8,123 nt of DNA from Bacteroidetes bacterium UBA7688 (GTDB lineage: Bacteria > Bacteroidota > Bacteroidia > Chitinophagales > Chitinophagaceae). Under the pieces are notes generated by a model. It was not told the origin of the DNA and ran no database searches. It saw only the letters and a list, made by a program, of their open reading frames with translations. The first letter of the stretch is position 1; the number at the start of each line of letters is the position of its first letter. The stretch spans positions 592-8,714 of the forward strand of contig DLGS01000194.1 in NCBI GenBank assembly GCA_002482815.1. The letters run 5' to 3'. Below are positions 7,493 to 8,123 of this stretch, in pieces. Position numbers and translations under genes: made by a program.

Positions 7493-8123
7493 TCACCTCT
7501 TCTCAATCTCCCCACTATCAACATTATACCGGTATTCCAATATCTCCCCCGATATAATCCAGTTCACAGCCTGCTCCACCACATCCAATGGCGCAATAAA
7601 CCATTCTCTGGGCGTATGACGGTTGCCAGCCTTATCAAATACATCAATATTCAGACAAGCCCTGCCAAAAAAATTATGGAGCAACTGTTCCAATTTTTGC
7701 GGGTTCAGGTTATAACACTTCCAGGTCATTACAATCCGCACTTCTGCCATTAAAAAGGTAGGCTCCTGAGCGGCATTTTTAATTCTGTCTTCCACTGGCC
7801 TTTTGGAAAAACCAATCTTGTACAGATGCGAGATGTCCTTGATTTCCTGTTTTTCACTTTTTGATTTGAGTATGTATATGAATCCTGCTTCCTGATCGTC
7901 TTCGGTGATATTGCTGAATCTTTCTAAAAAACTTTGGTTGACTTCATCGGCATTTTTCGATACCACCTTGCCATTTTCCAATAATGCTTTGTACAAGGAC
8001 CGGTAAAGCATGTTCGACTCTGTACCATTTTCAAAAATGACCCTGGTACGGCCGTCCTTGCGGTACCGGCTTCCACTTTTAAACGGCTGCACTTCTTCCT
8101 GAAAATCCACCTGCTCCAGTAAC
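7493..8123 (-). CDS. GIY-YIG nuclease family protein (T5orf172/MUG113 type), C-terminal part, cut by the window edge
   Basis: About 209 residues are visible. A GTG at 8110 could be read as a start, but the frame stays open to the window edge (LLEQ precedes it). As I recall, family members run near 400 residues, so this is probably the C-terminal half. Numbering from the GTG: residues 21-35 carry the conserved R-V-I-F-E-N-G-T-E-S-N-M-L block, which precedes the nuclease in this family. The GIY-YIG-like core follows, with GFIYIL (76-81) as the GIY-equivalent strand, LYKIG (96-100) as the YIG-equivalent, and R109 in the RIKNAAQEPTF region. E141 in LEQLLH (140-145) is the probable metal-binding Glu, and TPREWF (166-171) is the closing motif. 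The fold cleaves DNA in characterised relatives, but the cellular role of this stand-alone family is not established. It lies 160 bp upstream of the STAND nuclease gene on the same strand and may be an independent gene or part of the same defence island. Confidence 0.85.
   Translation of the reverse strand, partial: LLEQVDFQEEVQPFKSGSRYRKDGRTRVIFENGTESNMLYRSLYKALLENGKVVSKNADEVNQSFLERFSNITEDDQEAGFIYILKSKSEKQEIKDISHLYKIGFSKRPVEDRIKNAAQEPTFLMAEVRIVMTWKCYNLNPQKLEQLLHNFFGRACLNIDVFDKAGNRHTPREWFIAPLDVVEQAVNWIISGEILEYRYNVDSGEIEKR

Overview
The window is A+T-rich bacterial DNA with every supported gene on the minus strand, so transcription runs from high to low coordinates. It most likely comes from a Bacteroidota genome. 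The reasons are the lack of Shine-Dalgarno sequences before the starts and a fatty-acid-hydroxylase remnant whose C-terminal wording (LYFTWW, FGTE) I associate with that phylum. The GIY-YIG neighbour is also common there. This is inference from style, not a marker-gene assignment.

Layout in transcription order. (1) 8123-7493: C-terminal part of a GIY-YIG (T5orf172/MUG113-type) nuclease-family protein, cut by the right window edge. (2) 7492-7333: a 160-bp intergenic stretch with three short inverted repeats. (3) 7332-1477: a 1951-residue protein joining an N-terminal Cap4/DUF4297-type PD-(D/E)xK nuclease, a STAND NTPase and about 1300 residues of mostly helical, unassigned sequence ending in a beta-richer region. 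This is the architecture of the Avs (antiviral STAND) anti-phage sensors. (4) After a 65-bp gap, 1411-296: a 371-residue protein of unknown function. It has a globular N-terminal half, a short Asn/Gly-rich beta-roll-like stretch and a helical C-terminus. (5) 252-112: a decayed C-terminal fragment of a sterol desaturase/fatty acid hydroxylase family gene. (6) 111-1: nothing recognisable.

Reading of the whole: genes 3 and 4 look like a compact two-gene defence cassette. The large protein would sense a phage component through its C-terminal region, oligomerise through the STAND NTPase and release an N-terminal DNase. The 371-residue protein is a plausible partner, based only on strand, spacing and its membrane- or oligomerisation-like C-terminus. 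The broken hydroxylase gene just beyond it marks one likely edge of an acquired segment. The novelty, if any, is the pairing and the unassigned sensor and partner domains, not the nuclease-STAND core.
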